This document shows, one piece after another, positions 21,107 to 30,709 of a stretch of 64,000 nt of DNA; the first letter of the stretch is position 1, and every line of letters begins with the position of its first letter. Location of the stretch: positions 336,824-400,823 of the forward strand of contig JADJWV010000003.1 of the NCBI GenBank assembly GCA_016716185.1. The letters run 5' to 3'. The position numbers and the translations under genes are program-made. The notes beneath the pieces are model-generated. The model saw only the letters and a list, made by a program, of their open reading frames with translations. It was not told where the DNA came from and ran no database searches. This DNA comes from Saprospiraceae bacterium (lineage in GTDB: Bacteria > Bacteroidota > Bacteroidia > Chitinophagales > Saprospiraceae).

Positions 21107-21382
21107 CTATTTATTTTTCCATCGTTCCAAATGTCCCAACATAAATGGTCTCGAAAAAAGCCAGGCAAAAAATTTGTTGTGCCCACCTTCAATCATTCCT
21201 TTTCGCGAAATTTCTGAAAATTCCTTTAAGGTAACCTGGCCACCATTAAATTCTCCGTTTCCGTAACAATAGCTGCAATATTTTGAACTCTTCGTTCCGT
21301 CCTTTTCTGTGCCGCCTCCTTGTGGGTCTTTGTGCAAAGGTATTCCGCAACTCTGACAATTTTTGTAAGTCTGTTTTTCCAT
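21107..21382 (-). CDS. Putative zinc-ribbon protein
   Basis: This 91-residue protein has the four-cysteine pattern CQSCGIPL...KYCSYCYGNGEF near the N-terminus. It matches the putative zinc-ribbon domain found in many small bacterial proteins (Zn_ribbon_2 type). The C-terminal half is helical and amphipathic (VTLKEFSEISRKGMIEGG). Function unknown; binding of a partner protein or nucleic acid is possible. Confidence 0.7.
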   Translation of the reverse strand: MEKQTYKNCQSCGIPLHKDPQGGGTEKDGTKSSKYCSYCYGNGEFNGGQVTLKEFSEISRKGMIEGGHNKFFAWLFSRPFMLGHLERWKNK

Positions 21383-21734
21383 ATATATTTAAACATTTAA
21401 TGTGCATGTGTTTTACTCGTGTTGGCCATCATTTGTCATTGCGCTCAAAAGAGCGGTTTATACGATACCGAGAATCAAAATTAAAAAAATAAAAGCAATT
21501 GGATGCATAGCGTGTACACAATTTTATGCGCCTCTATTTTACGACATTGAATAGCACTCTTCCTTTTATACATCATAATTTTCTCATACGAACATTATAA
21601 ACTTTATGATTTGGCCGGGTTGCAATTGTATCCCACAGATGTTCCGATTTATAAAAAATATTATTTTCTTGAAAATTGCCTTATTTTTGACATAGGTAAT
21701 TCTCATTTATCATTGTAAAATTGAGTCTCACCCC
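21383..21734. other. Intergenic region with a possible -7 box
   Basis: The 352 bases before the beta-helix gene carry no gene. TATTTTTG (21682-21689) fits the Bacteroidota -7 consensus TAnnTTTG and lies 46 bases before the ATG. No TTG sits at the standard spacing upstream, so the promoter call is tentative. Confidence 0.35.
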
Positions 21735-23458
21735 ATGAAAAAAATATTAGCCCTGATCATCGCGTCGGTAACGATCTCTTCATGTCTTGCTGGTTCTCAT
21801 TATTATGTATCGCCATTTGCTTCGGGTCAGGGAGACGGCAGTGTATTATTTCCCTGGACGCTACAGCAAGCATTCAACGCTCCACCCGAATTAAATAACC
21901 CCAGTGATACCATCTGGGTATGGCTACGGGAAGGCGTGTATACAAATTCATTCAATGCACAGACATCCTTCAGTTGTTTTACCCATGGAAAGGAAAATAC
22001 ACCTATTATATTCAGAAATTATAACCATGAACGTGTCGTGATTGATGGCCAACTTCCATATACCATTACCATGTCATTGGGTAATTGCAGTTATACCTGG
22101 CTCTGGGGACTTGAAATCACCAATTCAAGCATTGCGGACAGAGACCATCCAAACTCAGACAGAACTGGCAATGTATATTGCACTGCAGAAAATATGAAAT
22201 TCATAAATCTTCTTGTACACGATCTTGGCAGCGGACTGGATGTTTGGAAATCTGCGAAGAACACTGAAATTTATGGATGCATTATTTACAATATTGGAAA
22301 TAACAACTACAACAATGGAAACTGGGAGGGTCATGGACATGGGATGTATTTGCAAAATGACACTGTTGGTATGAAGAAAATTCACAACAACATCATTTTC
22401 AATACGTATGGTTATGGAATGAAAATCTGGCAAACAACAGCGACTGCTGCTCTTGGTAATTTTGATATTCGGCATAATGTTATTTTTAATGGCGGAGCGG
22501 CTTCCGAGAATCTTGGCGGTGTGGGAAACAATTCCAGAACTCATAATTTCTTTGTCGTTTCCAACTCCCCCGGCAATCCAATTCTCAATACAACTATTAA
22601 ACATAACTATACATTTTCCGGTACCAACACTCCCCGCCCTCCGGTCAATGCATTTGGTCTTAATTACGGGGTCAGGAATTTTGTTTTGGACAGCAATTAC
22701 TTTACTGGCCAACTCAGACTTGGATATAATAATACCCCAGTGTTTGATGCTGCTGTAACAGGAAATAAAATTTGTGCAGGAATTCCGCCATCTTACGGAT
22801 ATTATCTTTGGGGTTTTACAAACTCAGATTTCCCCAACAACTCCTATTATGCGGGACCTGATTATTCTGGGATTGAATACTTCATTCTTCCCAATAAATA
22901 TGATCCAAATTTAGCACATCTTGTAATTTACAATTGGGACAGCAGCTCCATAGTTAATATACGGATCAAATCAAGCGAATTCCGGGCAGGTGAAGTCGTC
23001 GAAGTTATTAATGCCATGAATTACTACGATGATAAAACCATAGACACCATTTCCGGCAATGGCGAACTCAATATTTCTATGTTAGATCGAAAAGCAGCAT
23101 CCATAATTGGCTCTTCCCAAAATCCCAATGTGCAATTTCCTGTTTTTGGCACCTTTGTAATTCGCAAAACAGGGAAATCCATAATTACCAATACCAGAAA
23201 TGTATCTGAGTTTGATGATAAAATAGTCATTCTTCCAAACCCCTGTTCTGAAACTGCCACTATAAAATTTGAAAATTTGCCAATCCATCTATCGGTCCAA
23301 ATCTTGAACCCTTTGGGAAAAGTACTTTTCAATCTCAAAATCTTACCGGATCTGAATATACATTGGAATTGGATCCATATCCTTCGGGTCTGTATTATGT
23401 CCTGTTGATGGATGGTCAGGAATTCATCGCCGTTCGAAAACTAATCATCAAAAAATGA
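21735..23458 (+). CDS. Type IX-secreted right-handed beta-helix protein (one frameshift)
   Basis: The protein starts with a signal peptide (KKILALIIASVTISSCLAG) and has a long parallel beta-helix body rich in Asn with stacked turns, such as NTEIYGCIIYNIGNNNYNNG and HNNIIFNTYGYGMKIW, as in pectate-lyase-like proteins. After LNPLGKVLF the frame breaks. One extra T in the T4 run at 23326-23329 restores a type IX sorting domain (GLYYVLLMDGQEFIAVRKLI) ending at TGA 23458, for 574 residues in total. The N-terminal HYYVSPFASGQGDGSVLFPW is typical of such surface proteins. It probably acts on or binds polysaccharide; no catalytic residues can be assigned. Confidence 0.8.
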
Positions 23459-23585
23459 GCAGGGCTTTTTCGTGTGGAAACTTCCATCGGAATAAATCGC
23501 AACTAATTCACATAATTAAACTACTGAATCACCAATATCCTGAAACTGCTTTTATTGGTTTGGCTTTCTTGTCCATGGATTTTGG

Positions 23586-23960
23586 TTATTGTGTCTTTCT
23601 GTAATGTAAAATTGCCAAAACCGATACAACCAAAAAAGGAATTGTCGAGATTATAATTTTATAGTTTGAACTCAGTAGCCCGGTGATAAACATAAATACC
23701 AACAATATACCTATACAAGCTATGCTTATGTATGTTAGAATTTTATACGGCTTCTTTTGAAATAAAGTGAATAATAATATTATTTGCCCTACCAGAGGCA
23801 AAACCGTAAATGGATGAAGCGCAGAAAGAGGGTCTGTAAATAATTTTGAAAGTATTTCAGCTTCCGCCTGAAAAAGAAATAAACGGTTGTTCCCGCTCCA
23901 TTCCAAATATCCAAAAAGCGAAGTAATAACTAAAAGGAGATTATAAATTTTACTTTTCAT
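23586..23960 (-). CDS. Hypothetical four-helix membrane protein
   Basis: This 124-residue protein has four hydrophobic helices (LLLVITSLFGYLEWSG, FTVLPLVGQIILLFTLF, ILTYISIACIGILLVFMFIT, IISTIPFLVVSVLAIL). I do not recognise a named family. The start at 23960 puts a helix at the N-terminus. It stands alone between the beta-helix gene and the IS element. Confidence 0.6.
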   Translation of the reverse strand: MKSKIYNLLLVITSLFGYLEWSGNNRLFLFQAEAEILSKLFTDPLSALHPFTVLPLVGQIILLFTLFQKKPYKILTYISIACIGILLVFMFITGLLSSNYKIIISTIPFLVVSVLAILHYRKTQ

Positions 23961-24063
23961 TTTATCTTTTTTTAAGAATGTCTATGCAGTTACCAGCCCA
24001 CCAAATTGTCTGTCACGCTCTTCATTTCAATCAATTTTGCTTCCAAAATATTGGTTTTTAATA

Positions 24064-25333
24064 TTAAGGGGACTTCTAAATATTCATAAAAATACCTATC
24101 TTTTGGGAAAAATTCTATATGGCCAAAATCATTACACCAAAGCAACAACTTGAGCTATTTGAGTGGGATGCTCTTGTTGAAAAACTTCGTTCTTTTGATA
24201 AAGATCCATTAGCTAAGCTTAACGATTACATCAGATTTGAATATTTTCGAAAGGAGCTGGAAAAAATTGTTAAAAGAACGGGAGAAGGTCCCGGCAGGCC
24301 ATCTTATGATGTAGTGATGATGTTCAAGTTATTAATTGTTCAAAGAATATATGATTTAAGTGATGAATCAATGGAATTCCAAATAGCAGACCGGACAAGT
24401 TTTAAATTATTTTTAGGAATACGAGGAACGGATCAGATTCCTGACGCAAGAACAATCTGGTCGTTCAAGAATGAATTGAGTTTAAAGAAGGCGGATAAAA
24501 GGTTATTCAAAAAACTGGATCAACTATTACACCAGAATAGGGTAATAATAAATAAGGGTAGTATTGTAGATGCTCATATTGTAGAAAGCGAAATTAACCG
24601 CAATAGTAAAGAGGATAATGACTTAATAAAGAATGGGCAAATACCACAAGAATGGGAGGACAACCCAAATATTGGAAGACAAAAAGATTCCGATGCCCGC
24701 TGGGTAAAGCACCATAATCGCAAAGCCTACGGCTATAAAGATCATGTGAAGATCGATAAAAACACCAAACTGATTACCAACTATGAAATAACCCCTGCGA
24801 ATGTTTATGATGGTGAAATGACGGATGTATTGATAGAAAAACGGGATAAAGGAAAACGCTTATATGGAGATTCGGCAAGCTGGGATTTCCGAGAACGAAT
24901 CCGGAAGAAAGGGATGATACCTTGTATAAATCAGAAAGGAAGAAGAAACCGTCCATTAAACGACAGGGAGCAAGACAGAAATACGAACTTATCAAGAACA
25001 CGTGCACGAGTTGAACATGTATTTGGTTGTATCACCACGATGTTTGGAAAAATGAAATTACGATGCATAGGTAAAGTAAGATCTTCTTTTCAAATTGGAC
25101 TGACAAACATAACATATAATTTATTCCGGATTATCCAACTAAAAAGAAAAGTAGCATGGGCATAGTGTGCCCGGAACTGAAAAATCACAAATAAATTCAC
25201 GAAATTGTTGAAAACCGGATCGAAATTGTTGAAAAACCTTGCTTGCAAAAGCTCCATTGTAGCCTTTGAAGTTTAAATGAATATCATTTGAACAAATGAA
25301 ACGAACTTTTTTAATAAATAGAAGTCCCCTTAA
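24064..25333 (+). mobile_element. IS5-type insertion sequence with TTAA target duplication
   Basis: The element spans 24068-25329 (1262 bases) with ends GGGGACTTCTA at the left (24068-24078) and the reverse complement TAGAAGTCCCC at the right. Including the flanking TTAA, the first 15 bases of each end match, followed by a partly matching AT-rich stretch. TTAA on each side (24064-24067 and 25330-25333) fits the YTAR-type target duplication of IS5 relatives. It carries one transposase gene with an intact frame and intact ends, so it is possibly still active. Confidence 0.85.
24119..25165 (+). CDS. IS5-family DDE transposase
   Basis: This 348-residue protein has the IS5-family N-terminal domain (YDVVMMFKLLIVQRIYDLSDESMEFQIADR, with FLG and PDARTIWSFKNEL). 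The DDE catalytic core includes GSIVDAHIVES, YGYKDHVKID, LYGDSAS and the C-terminal RTRARVEHVFG, which carries the catalytic Glu. The order and spacing match the IS5 group. It is the only gene of the element. Confidence 0.92.
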   Translation: MAKIITPKQQLELFEWDALVEKLRSFDKDPLAKLNDYIRFEYFRKELEKIVKRTGEGPGRPSYDVVMMFKLLIVQRIYDLSDESMEFQIADRTSFKLFLGIRGTDQIPDARTIWSFKNELSLKKADKRLFKKLDQLLHQNRVIINKGSIVDAHIVESEINRNSKEDNDLIKNGQIPQEWEDNPNIGRQKDSDARWVKHHNRKAYGYKDHVKIDKNTKLITNYEITPANVYDGEMTDVLIEKRDKGKRLYGDSASWDFRERIRKKGMIPCINQKGRRNRPLNDREQDRNTNLSRTRARVEHVFGCITTMFGKMKLRCIGKVRSSFQIGLTNITYNLFRIIQLKRKVAWA

Positions 25334-25488
25334 TTAATATTTGTTACGTAGTATAGGCCTGATTGGGAAGTGGATATTTTGTTATTAAACAGAAGAATGA
25401 AACCCTAACAAATTAATAGTTGATTATCCATATTAAAAATATGTTGAAGTTTAAAAATGCTACCAACCTACATAAATAAATTCCAGAA

Positions 25489-26070
25489 TTAAACATCTTT
25501 GTTTGATTGACTGTACTTCCATAAATGATAGGCAAAAAAGGATAAGTGAAAGCCCTGCAATCCTTGGTAACAATTTACCAATTTGGATAACAGGAAAATC
25601 AGTGGTTGAATAGCTGCCAATAGCATTAGGATTGCTGGCCAGCGATTCAATACCTTTGTTCTCAACAGATCAATGCCGAATAGAAGATATCCAAAAACAA
25701 AGCCGGCTCCCCCGAAAATGGCAATTGCTCCAGTGGGACCATTTCTTTCAACAAAATACCAATCTATTGCCGGTGCGACTCCTGATAAACGAGCGATATC
25801 TAAAAATGCCCAGGGAACAAACAATACTGCGGCCATAATAATTAAGGAGTATCCAAGCAGTCCAAGCATACTAAGTTTTTGATAATGTACGGCTGCAATC
25901 GCAGTAAAAGCAAAAACAGATAGTACATATCCAGTTAAAACTAACTCCGCTCCAATGAGAGAATCGCGATGAATATCAAGTGTCCACCCGATGATCCATA
26001 AAGCACCACTGATTAAGCAAACCAATGAACCTAATCTTACTATCAATCTATTTTTAATAGCTTGTTTCAT
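25489..26070 (-). CDS. Six-helix membrane protein
   Basis: I chose the ATG at 26070 (MKQAIKNRLIVRLGSLV). The frame stays open to 26250, but those extra residues are polar, have no family character and overlap the neighbouring cupin gene. The 193-residue protein has about six membrane helices. I do not recognise the family; it resembles generic DUF-type integral membrane proteins. It lies 166 bases downstream of the cupin gene on the same strand. Confidence 0.55.
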   Translation of the reverse strand: MKQAIKNRLIVRLGSLVCLISGALWIIGWTLDIHRDSLIGAELVLTGYVLSVFAFTAIAAVHYQKLSMLGLLGYSLIIMAAVLFVPWAFLDIARLSGVAPAIDWYFVERNGPTGAIAIFGGAGFVFGYLLFGIDLLRTKVLNRWPAILMLLAAIQPLIFLLSKLVNCYQGLQGFHLSFFAYHLWKYSQSNKDV

Positions 26071-26236
26071 ACCATAAATATGTATCTCGAATAGATAGTG
26101 GTTTGCCACCAAATTATGAGAGTTCAAATTTAATATTAAATCGGGTAAATTTATTAAAGGAATCTGTTGTTTTGAATGGTTGTGCATCTTCTTATTTGGA
26201 TTTTCATTAAGTTGTTTGAAGAATTGATACACTCTT

Positions 26237-26779
26237 TTAGAACGAAGCATTGTGGTCTTTAAGCGACTTCACTTTAGGTTTGACAAATAATCTTGTGATG
26301 GCTGCAAAAAATGCGAATATAATTCCAGGTGCACCAGCAAACTTGTATTGTCCGTGAATTTGTTTTAGTATGTAGTCAAAATCAACTATCATCTGTAAAC
26401 TCGGTTTATTGGGATTAGGTTGACTGTTTAATGAGTTAAACCCCTGTACCAACACATAGTCAATGTCGAGTGCTGGTTTGTATGTTGCCCTGAACTTTGT
26501 CTCTCTATCAAATGGATTTGAAAAGGTGTGTGCTGTGTTTGCTGTAACATTAAAACTTTCTCCCTCTTCAAGAACAACCTTCTTGCCTTTAGCCAAAAGT
26601 TCAAGTTTTCCCTCTATAACTTCAAAAATTTCGTCTTGCAATGGATGCATATGTGGCGGCGGTCCCTCTTGTCCTGCTGGAATGGTGCAAATAATTTCAG
26701 TGAAAGCACCTTTGGTGTCCTTACCTGTCTTTACAAAGGTAATTGTTTCACCAGTTGATTTTAGTGTTATTGATTTCAC
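26237..26779 (-). CDS. Cupin-domain protein with C-terminal hydrophobic segment
   Basis: The N-terminal half is a cupin_2 barrel: GPPPHMHPLQDEIFEVIEGKLEL and AHTFSNPF give the usual His/His/Glu and later His metal ligands. Residues about 145-165 (FAGAPGIIFAFFAAITRLF) are hydrophobic and could anchor it to the membrane. The total length is 180 residues. Function unknown; such proteins are often quercetinase-like or sensory. Confidence 0.75.
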   Translation of the reverse strand: MKSITLKSTGETITFVKTGKDTKGAFTEIICTIPAGQEGPPPHMHPLQDEIFEVIEGKLELLAKGKKVVLEEGESFNVTANTAHTFSNPFDRETKFRATYKPALDIDYVLVQGFNSLNSQPNPNKPSLQMIVDFDYILKQIHGQYKFAGAPGIIFAFFAAITRLFVKPKVKSLKDHNASF

Positions 26780-26893
26780 TTTAATATAGTTTAATTCTTT
26801 GTTTGCAATGTTTAGTTTCTAAGCTGGAATTTTGAACTCTATTCCAGTTATAAATTTATTTTTAGCACTTTCGGCAAGCTTGATGCATAAGGG

Positions 26894-26952
26894 TTTAGGC
26901 TAAACGCATTAGACCCGCATAGGGGATATTGCCGTTTTAGCCTTTGTTACAA
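26894..26952. repeat. Degenerate attC-like site at the left edge of the cassette region
   Basis: TTTAGGCTAAACG (26894-26906) pairs imperfectly with CGTTTTAGCC (26933-26942), and GTTACAA (26946-26952) sits where the right core of an attC site would be. I see no matching left core and no complementary partner at the next site, so this may be an eroded array end or chance. Confidence 0.3.
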
Positions 26953-26964
26953 CCAGCCTTCGCT

Positions 26965-27267
26965 TTATATTTTAACAAATTTCTTCGTTTTATTTACAAA
27001 TCTATTTTGGACATGAATAAAGTACGAACCACAAGGATAGTTTGAGATATTCAGTCTTCTGAACAGATTTTCAAGTTGTAATTTAAGACTGAAATAATAG
27101 TCAGAATAATTAATAGGATCACTTTCATCAATATCAACAACTAAATCAATGTCGCTGTCTATGTTAAATTTGTCAGTTGTAACTGAACCAAATGCAAAGA
27201 GAGTCTTCACTTTGTTGGAAACGCAAAGTTTTTTTATATGATCTATATGTGTATTGATTTCATTCAT
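26965..27267 (-). CDS. Nucleotidyltransferase-domain protein (MNT-like)
   Basis: This 100-residue protein has the small nucleotidyltransferase fold: LFAFGSVTTDKFNIDSDIDLVVDI carries the G-S-x(8)-D-x-D signature with both metal-binding Asp residues. Such proteins often act as MntA-type antitoxins that AMPylate a HEPN toxin, but no HEPN partner is next to it. It sits at the left end of the cassette region and is minus strand, like the cassette genes. Confidence 0.75.
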   Translation of the reverse strand: MNEINTHIDHIKKLCVSNKVKTLFAFGSVTTDKFNIDSDIDLVVDIDESDPINYSDYYFSLKLQLENLFRRLNISNYPCGSYFIHVQNRFVNKTKKFVKI

Positions 27268-27314
27268 TATTAATGCTAAGTTACTTATTTATTACGATAT
27301 TTTACTGGCATTGG

Positions 27315-27408
27315 CGTTAACGGACGGGTGCACACGCTGTGCCGGTTTTGTAACCTTTAATTTTTACCGGAGACGTCAGCAGACATACCGCTGTGCACCA
27401 TGTTACCA
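27315..27408. repeat. attC-like site A
   Basis: Left core CGTTAAC (27315-27321), right core GTTACCA (27402-27408). Between them GGTGCACA (27327-27334) pairs with TGTGCACC (27392-27399), and CCGGT pairs with ACCGG further in. The right core opens cassette A-B. Confidence 0.7.
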
Positions 27409-27433
27409 GCAGGCTTGAATATTATCATTTTCT

Positions 27434-28069
27434 TTAATTTTTTGCGAAATTATACTTGATATTGAAATTAAAACTCCACAAAGTAATAATGGGTGGATCG
27501 TCAGAACCTTCTAATCCAAATTTTGTAAAGAAAACGAATTGAGGTTCAGTAGCTAAGGATAATGATAGTTTATCAGCAATAATCTTTCTTTCGTATTCAA
27601 AGGTTGAGCCCAATCCGAATTTGTTATTTTTCCAATACATATCAGTGTATGATCTAGTTTGAGTATTATTTACTTCATTTTCAACAATCGATTCTTTTAT
27701 TTTAAAGAAGTTAATTATTAGTTTAGGTCCAATGTAGATTTCTGATTTAGTTCCACGATAGAGATTAAATTTATAACAAGATGAAATTGAAATAATTTGA
27801 TTTGATGGCTTCACTTTTCTGTAATAATCCTTTCCATCTCCACTTGAAAAGAATATATAGCTAAATGAAGTAGTGATAAAACTATTAGTAAATAGAAAAT
27901 CAAGTTTATCATTCGAATTGATATTAATCTCATAACCTACACCATATCCAAATCCGTTTTGAACTTTATTATAACTACTTATTGAATATATTGGTAATAA
28001 TTTAATTTGCTGGGCTGTTGTTTGGTTTAATAAACCGAGTAATGAAGCCAAAATGAATAATTTATTCAT
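27434..28069 (-). CDS. Outer-membrane beta-barrel protein (cassette A-B)
   Basis: The ATG at 28069 gives a signal peptide (MNKLFILASLLGLLNQTTAQ) and about 190 residues of alternating strands (GFGYGVGYEININSNDKLDF, YIGPKLIINFFKIK, FGLGSTFEYERKI, FNFNIKYNF), ending in an aromatic-rich strand as in outer-membrane barrels. The open frame extends to 28120 but would add residues inside attC site B. The cassette is 27402-28110, closed by the 13-base repeat GTTACCAGCAGGC / GCCTGCTGGTAAC. Function unknown. Confidence 0.65.
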   Translation of the reverse strand: MNKLFILASLLGLLNQTTAQQIKLLPIYSISSYNKVQNGFGYGVGYEININSNDKLDFLFTNSFITTSFSYIFFSSGDGKDYYRKVKPSNQIISISSCYKFNLYRGTKSEIYIGPKLIINFFKIKESIVENEVNNTQTRSYTDMYWKNNKFGLGSTFEYERKIIADKLSLSLATEPQFVFFTKFGLEGSDDPPIITLWSFNFNIKYNFAKN

Positions 28070-28103
28070 ACTAATTGTTATTTTAATTTTAGTTATTGCC
28101 TGC

Positions 28104-28194
28104 TGGTAACGGTTGGGCATACACGCATTGCTTCTTGCATATTTATTTTTTTTACCTAACTTTATCTAGGCATTGCGTGTATACCATGTTGAAC
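28104..28194. repeat. attC-like site B
   Basis: Left core TGGTAAC (28104-28110), right core GTTGAAC (28188-28194). ATACACGCA (28119-28127) pairs perfectly with TGCGTGTAT (28174-28182). The right core is continuous with the left end of the recombinase/IS91-like element. Confidence 0.75.
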
Positions 28195-28265
28195 TAAACC
28201 TGCGGTAGTTTTTGGTAAAATATTTGCTTATGATTAATCATTTCTCACAATTAAACTAATTAAAC

Positions 28266-29209
28266 ATGGCAACTAAAAAAAACTTCCGCAAGATTTAGGT
28301 CAACATACCTTATTGGTACAGGCCTGCAACAAAGTTAAGGGTTTTAAAGAACAGATAATAAGGTTCCAGAAAAAATTGTCAATCCTTGGGAGAAGTCCGA
28401 ATACTTTTAAAAACTATTCCCGACATATAGCTCAAATGGCACTTCACTTCGGGTGCCTTCCTACAGAATTAGAGGAAGATCAAATCACAGATTATCTTCA
28501 CTTGCTTCAGCAAAAGCACGATACACCTTCCGATTCCTATTTTAAACATACTGTATATGGACTTCGATTTCTTTGTAAATGTGAAGGAATAAAAGTAAAA
28601 GAACTTGGCCTTCCTCCTATCAAAAAATCCAAATCCTTGCCAACTGTTTTGAGCGAAACAGAAATTAAGAAATTGCTGATTTCACCCGTATTATTAAAGC
28701 ACAGAATTTTAATTGGACTTTTGTATGGTTGTGGTTTGCGTTGTATGGAACTCAGATCGATCCGACTGGCTGATCTTGATTTTGATCGCAAGATGCTTCA
28801 TTTCAGAGTTAGCAAAGGCAATAAGGAAAGATATGTACCGCTCAGCGATCTACTCATCAGAGGGATTCGAAAGTATATTGCCGCAGAACAGCCGCAGGAT
28901 TACTTATTTCATGGTCAACCCAATGGTCGTGCCGGAGGTGATTTTGACAGCCGCTATTCCCAACGAGGAATTCAGTGGGCAGTAAAACAAGCTGCACGTA
29001 TAGCCGGAATTCAAAAAAACGTAAACGTACATACCCTCAGACATACGTATGCCACGCATTTGTTGGAATATGGACTTGATATCATGACCATCAAAGATTT
29101 GCTCGGTCATGAAAGCATTGAGACCACAATGATATATCTGCATGTAGCTCAAAGCGGAAAAGTCAAAGCATTCAGTCCTTTAGACAGATTGTATGCGGAC
29201 CGCATTTGA
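28266..29209 (+). CDS. Tyrosine recombinase (XerC-like phage integrase fold; one frameshift)
   Basis: The catalytic domain shows the expected residues: GCGLRCMELRSIRLADLDF (Arg I), SKGNKERYVPL (Lys), HTLRHTYATHLLEYG (His-x-x-Arg), LLGHESIETTMIYLHV (His and nucleophile Tyr). The N-terminal SAM-like domain is GRSPNTFKNYSRHIAQMALHF. Adding one A to the A8 run at 28275-28282 joins an upstream ATG (28266, MATKKKLPQDLGQHTLLVQ) to the main frame, giving 314 residues; otherwise only a TTG at 28313 is available. I see no clear integron-integrase-specific insertion before the HTLRH box, so I do not call it IntI. It overlaps the IS91-like transposase by 17 bases, an arrangement known in Bacteroidota IS91 elements. 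Confidence 0.85.
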
Positions 29210-30308
29210 ACTTTCACAGGTCATTGACAGGGTATTGTACAAAATCCACTCCCTTGGTTTGAATGGCTGGAAAATCAAAACTCTGGATGCCATCCGTAGA
29301 TGTAGGACGGCGGTATTGGGAGGTCATATAGATGTCTGTTCCGACTGTGGATATACCAAACTAAGCTACAATTCTTGCAGAAACAGACATTGTCCCAAAT
29401 GCCTCGGAGATAAATCAAACAAGTGGATACACAATCAAACCAGGAATTTACTTCCGGTACCTTATTATCATGTGGTTTTTACATTGCCTCAGGAATTAAA
29501 TTCGCTTTGCCTTGGGGCACCCTGTGAGATCTATAATATTTTGTTTGATTCCGCATGGAAGACCATTCAGGTATTTTCATCGGATCCCAAATACCTCGGT
29601 GCAAAGTCAGGCATGATTGCCGTATTACATACATGGGGACAAAATCTCAGTCTGCATCCCCATTTACACTGTATCATACCTGCCGGTGGAGTAGATCATA
29701 ATGAAAATTGGAAATTCACCCGATCAAAAGGCAGGTATTTATTTCCAGTAAAAGCCCTGAGTCAGGTCTTCAGAGCAAAGTTTATGGCACTCCTTATTCA
29801 GTCTGGTTTAAGTAATTGTCCCACCATACAAAAATCGCTTTGGAGCAAACCCTGGATAGTTTATGCAAAGCGACCTTTTGCTTCAGTGCATGCCGTTATT
29901 GAATATCTGGCAAGATACACACACAAAATAGCCATCTCAAATCATCGGATCTGCCACATCGATGATTCCAATGTCACATTTAGATATAAAGACTATCGAC
30001 AAAAGGGTATCGTTAAAAAATTGACGCTTACCCACGAAGAATTTATCCGGCGGTTCTCCATGCATATCATGGATAAAAGATTTGTCAGAATCCGCCATTA
30101 TGGAATTCTGAGCAGCTCCTGGAAAAGAGGAAAACTTCAGTCCTTACAATCTAAATTACATGTCCGATTATCATCTCTCAGTTCAAACTCGAAATATAGA
30201 ATCTGTCCTTGTTGCAAATCCGGAACTATGATAACACTGCTTACTTTTGATTCAAGAGGGCCACCTCAAGCAATTCTCTTACAGTATCCATCACTCTGCT
30301 CGGCTTAA
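29193..30308 (+). CDS. IS91-family HUH transposase
   Basis: This 371-residue protein has the N-terminal zinc-binding domain (CSDCGYTKLSYNSCRNRHCPKC), the HUH motif LHPHLHCIIPAGG, and the downstream YLARYTHKIAIS segment with the candidate nucleophile Tyr. IS91 transposases move by rolling-circle-like replication through a Tyr-DNA intermediate. The C-terminus has a second cysteine pair (CPCCKSG). It is probably translated together with the tyrosine recombinase because the frames overlap. Confidence 0.92.
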   Translation: MRTAFELSQVIDRVLYKIHSLGLNGWKIKTLDAIRRCRTAVLGGHIDVCSDCGYTKLSYNSCRNRHCPKCLGDKSNKWIHNQTRNLLPVPYYHVVFTLPQELNSLCLGAPCEIYNILFDSAWKTIQVFSSDPKYLGAKSGMIAVLHTWGQNLSLHPHLHCIIPAGGVDHNENWKFTRSKGRYLFPVKALSQVFRAKFMALLIQSGLSNCPTIQKSLWSKPWIVYAKRPFASVHAVIEYLARYTHKIAISNHRICHIDDSNVTFRYKDYRQKGIVKKLTLTHEEFIRRFSMHIMDKRFVRIRHYGILSSSWKRGKLQSLQSKLHVRLSSLSSNSKYRICPCCKSGTMITLLTFDSRGPPQAILLQYPSLCSA

Positions 30309-30508
30309 TTGAAACTGTAATTAGGCATATCACTCTATTTATGAACTAGAATAAAATCATCTTATAATTCAAAAATAGATCATCATGATCATCTTCTAAA
30401 CTCAAATCTTGCAAAAAAAAAACTCTTTGGGCTATCCTCTTCCCGGCTCGACATCTCCATAGATTTACTTACTTGCTTAGCTTCCTGGGCGAAACTACCG
30501 CAGATTTC

Positions 30509-30566
30509 GTTCAACAGCGTTTTCATTGTTCGTAATGCATACGCAACGAAAACTTAGTTGTTAGGT
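30509..30566. repeat. attC-like site C
   Basis: Left core GTTCAAC (30509-30515), right core GTTAGGT (30560-30566). GTTTTC (30519-30524) pairs with GAAAAC (30548-30553), and GTT-CGT with ACG-CAAC inside. At 58 bases it is the shortest site. It closes the IS91-like element and opens the first giant cassette. Confidence 0.65.
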
Positions 30567-30709
30567 GCTGGCGATTCTGTCCACCGTGCTTGTAAACCAT
30601 GATCGTTATTGAGTTGTCGTGTCATTGAGTGTCGGATGTGAGTTGCGTATCTTTTATTTTCTTTAAAGCGTAGGGATTTTTTTAATTCAATTTTTCTTGG
30701 TGCAGGAAA

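Larger units (their letters stand above)
28188..30515 (+). mobile_element. Tyrosine recombinase + IS91-like element in a cassette position
   Basis: The two ends are inverted repeats of 24 bases with two mismatches. Each starts with the attC core GTTGAAC (28188-28194; complement 30509-30515), continues with six bases that match except at two positions, then TGCGGTAGTTT (28201-28211; complement 30492-30502). It carries a tyrosine recombinase gene and an IS91-family transposase gene with overlapping ends, both plus strand, opposite to the other cassette genes. IS91 relatives favour GAAC/GTTC targets, so insertion at a core site is one explanation; being a true cassette is the other. The 30309-30490 stretch is non-coding element tail. 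Confidence 0.7.

Noticed and set aside
23521..23622. Minus-strand coding-like fragment ending SSFRILVIQ
   Set aside because: It reads well for about 30 codons but overlaps the membrane protein gene at 23586 in another frame and has no start or domain. It could be the remnant of a lost gene's 3' end, but the evidence is too thin.
28313..29209. Integron integrase (IntI) call for the tyrosine recombinase
   Set aside because: The catalytic residues fit the whole tyrosine recombinase family. I cannot see the extra IntI-specific helix before the HTLRH box, and the gene overlaps an IS91-type transposase, a known pairing outside integrons.
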